From the NCBI GenBank assembly GCA_032654645.1, contig JAULAW010000013.1, positions 248,001 through 312,000 on the forward strand: 64,000 nucleotides of DNA, written 5' to 3'. A program made the position numbers and the translations under genes. Position 1 is the first letter of the stretch; each line of letters opens with the position of its first letter. Positions 62,258 to 64,000 of this stretch are shown in pieces. The notes under the pieces were generated by a model, which worked only from the letters and a program-made list of their open reading frames with translations, did no database searches and was not told the origin of the DNA. The DNA comes from CAITJF01 sp032654645. GTDB lineage: Bacteria; Pseudomonadota; Gammaproteobacteria; Burkholderiales; Gallionellaceae.

Positions 62258-62990
62258 CATCCCGCTTTCGGCGCTACAGTTCTACCTCACCACCGCATAT
62301 CCGTGCAGCTATCTGCCGGATCAATTGGCCCGGTCGCAGGTCGCAACGCCCGGCTTTCTGGTTACCACGCCAATATATTCGGAGCTGGTTCGCCGCGGTT
62401 TCCGCCGCAGCGGAACATTCACCTACCGGCCACGTTGTGATGCCTGCCGTGCCTGTGTGCCGGTGCGTGTCGTGGTTGCATCGTTCGTTCCCAATCGTGT
62501 GCAACGCCGCGTCGCCAAACGCCACAACGGCATGGAGACATCGCTGCATGCGCTGAAGGACAGCGAAGAACATTTTGACCTGTACCAGCGCTATCAGTCA
62601 GCGCGCCACCGCGATGAGGGCATGGAAAGCGACAGCCATGAACAATACCGCAACTTCCTGCTGCATAGCCATGTGGATTCGATGCTGGTGGAGTTCCGCG
62701 AGAACGGTGTGCTGCGCATGGTGAGCATCATTGATATTCTCGAAGACGGGCTGTCTTCGGTCTATACATTCTATGACCCGGATGTGGCGCGCGCCAGCTT
62801 TGGCACCTACAACATCCTGTGGCAGGCCGAGCTATGCCGCAAACTGGAACTGGATTATCTCTACCTTGGTTACTGGATCAGGGAAAGCGGCAAGATGGCT
62901 TACAAAGCCAACTTTCGCCCGCTGCAAGGGCTCATACGGGGCGAGTGGCAAGCACTATCCTTCGCGGATGCTCACAAATATAGCGATTAA
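62241..62990 (+). CDS. bpt: aspartate/glutamate leucyltransferase
   Basis: The 249-residue protein has the Cys-rich N-terminal region of arginyl/leucyl-transferases (AYPCSYLPDQLARSQV, CDACRACVPVRV) and the GNAT-like core with VYTFYDPDVARASFGTYNI and YLYLGYWI. Bpt adds Leu to proteins with N-terminal Asp or Glu. It overlaps aat, so the two complete the bacterial N-end rule set. pyrD follows 15 bases downstream. Confidence 0.95.
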   Translation: MSLLHDIPLSALQFYLTTAYPCSYLPDQLARSQVATPGFLVTTPIYSELVRRGFRRSGTFTYRPRCDACRACVPVRVVVASFVPNRVQRRVAKRHNGMETSLHALKDSEEHFDLYQRYQSARHRDEGMESDSHEQYRNFLLHSHVDSMLVEFRENGVLRMVSIIDILEDGLSSVYTFYDPDVARASFGTYNILWQAELCRKLELDYLYLGYWIRESGKMAYKANFRPLQGLIRGEWQALSFADAHKYSD

Positions 62991-63005
62991 CTTTACCTTC
63001 TCCCA

Positions 63006-64000
63006 ATGTGCCCGTTTATCCTTCGCCCACTGCTTTTTTCCCTCGACCCGGAAACCGCCCACCACGTCACGCTGGATGGCCTGCAAACGGCCCATCGGCT
63101 GGGACTGGCGCCGCTGTTTGTGTGTCCCACGGCGGCTGCGCCACGCACGGTGATGGGGCTGACTTTCCCCAACCCGGTCGGCCTGGCCGCCGGAATGGAC
63201 AAGAACGGCGATTACATTGATGCGCTTGCCGCACTGGGCTTCGGTTTTATCGAAATCGGCACCGTCACGCCGCGTGCGCAGCCGGGCAACCCCAAGCCGC
63301 GCCTGTTTCGACTGCCGCAAGCAAACGCCATCATCAACCGCATGGGGTTCAATAACGATGGCGTAGACAAGTTGATAGCAAACGTCAAACGCACCAGTTA
63401 TCGCGGCATATTGGGCATCAATATCGGCAAGAACGCCGACACGCCGATTGAAAACGCGGCGGACGATTATCTGGCTTGCCTGCGCAAAGTCTATGCACAC
63501 GCCAGCTATGTCACGGTCAATATCTCCTCGCCCAACACCAAAAACTTGCGCCAGTTGCAAGGTGAAGACGCGCTCAACAATCTGCTGGCGCTACTCAAGG
63601 CCGAACAGCAAAAACTCGCCGACACGCATGGCAAATACGTGCCCATCGCCCTGAAAATCGCACCTGATATGGAAGGCGAACAGATCGCGCAAATCGCGCG
63701 CCTGCTGGTGCAGCATCGCATTGATGGCGTGATCGCCACCAACACCACGCTGTCGCGCGAGGGCGTGGAAAATTTGCCGCATGGTGCGGAAACCGGTGGC
63801 CTGAGCGGTGCGCCGGTACGCGAAAAATCCACTGCCGTGATACGCCAACTTGCCGCCGAACTTCGGGGAGCGCTGCCCATCATCGGCGTGGGCGGTATAT
63901 TGGGCGGCGCGGACGCCGCCGAAAAAATCAACGCCGGCGCAACGCTGGTGCAGATATACAGCGGCCTGATTTATCGCGGCCCGGCGCTGGTTGGCGAATG
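63006..64000 (+). CDS. pyrD: class 2 dihydroorotate dehydrogenase (quinone), cut by the right edge
   Basis: The frame opens at ATG 63006 (MCPFILRPLLFSLDPETAHH) and is still open at 64000, 331 codons, with only a short C-terminus missing. The N-terminal membrane-associating helices and the HHVTLDGL segment mark the class 2, quinone-linked enzyme. Further family blocks are NPVGLAAGMDKNG, NRMGFNNDG, NISSPNT with the catalytic Ser of class 2, and the FMN-binding GVGGI. It makes orotate in pyrimidine synthesis at the inner membrane. Confidence 0.95.
   Translation, partial: MCPFILRPLLFSLDPETAHHVTLDGLQTAHRLGLAPLFVCPTAAAPRTVMGLTFPNPVGLAAGMDKNGDYIDALAALGFGFIEIGTVTPRAQPGNPKPRLFRLPQANAIINRMGFNNDGVDKLIANVKRTSYRGILGINIGKNADTPIENAADDYLACLRKVYAHASYVTVNISSPNTKNLRQLQGEDALNNLLALLKAEQQKLADTHGKYVPIALKIAPDMEGEQIAQIARLLVQHRIDGVIATNTTLSREGVENLPHGAETGGLSGAPVREKSTAVIRQLAAELRGALPIIGVGGILGGADAAEKINAGATLVQIYSGLIYRGPALVGE

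Overview
The window looks like a chromosomal segment of a betaproteobacterium, most likely a neutrophilic iron oxidiser of the Gallionellaceae (Sideroxydans/Gallionella type). The grounds are a Cyc2-like fused cytochrome-porin (668-2044), typical betaproteobacterial gene sets (birA-coaX-SPOR, ybgC-tolQRAB-pal-cpoB, aat-bpt), and intergenic palindromes of the kinds common in that class. The taxonomic call is an inference from gene content; no 16S gene is present.

Layout: 1-2.1 kb holds the end of an alpha/beta hydrolase and cyc2 with its own promoter and terminator. 2.1-8.3 kb holds hrpA facing ruvA, ruvC and yebC. 8.4-14.7 kb holds a decayed IS3 transposase, comEC, a secreted peptide plus class II cytochrome c, a DUF2784 membrane protein, a glutathione transferase and an ammonium transporter behind a sigma-54-like promoter. 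14.8-20.5 kb is a first DNA-modification/defence cassette: a methyltransferase-like subunit without the catalytic motif, a KilA-N protein, an NPPY adenine methyltransferase and a GIY-YIG/SF2-helicase fusion. 20.8-25.1 kb encodes an NAD-linked formate dehydrogenase. A gene-poor stretch at 25.1-26.6 kb contains a 6S RNA. 26.6-30.2 kb is an Mla-type lipid transport operon. 30.3-32.7 kb collects gene debris (frameshifted folB, EAL and integrase fragments) around an intact flavoprotein gene and a tRNA-CAU. 32.7-36.8 kb is the patatin-birA-coaX-SPOR group, split by a nested MITE. 37.4-40.6 kb encodes LapD/LapG.

41.0-53.1 kb starts with ruvB and continues as a second defence island: RHH/PIN pair, PLD-SNF2 helicase, VapBC, a 1186-residue Eco57I-like methyltransferase, a DUF1016 nuclease, a RelE-like toxin with XRE antitoxin, and a DUF6941 protein. 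53.2-58.8 kb is the Tol-Pal operon, interrupted between tolR and tolA by about 0.5 kb of palindromic repeats. 58.8-64 kb holds queE, a PilZ-like protein, aat, bpt and a truncated pyrD.

The most distinctive property is the invasion of the segment by short palindromic elements. A CCCCACCCC/CTCCCC-type palindrome occurs between genes and, in frame, inside hrpA (twice), comEC and the SNF2 helicase. A different repeat-like insert sits inside aat. A MITE pair in inverted orientation brackets 26.3-33.8 kb, and one copy carries a second MITE with a TTAA duplication. The two defence cassettes, both built around an adenine methyltransferase and an SF2 helicase but with different nucleases, are the best candidates for little-described systems.
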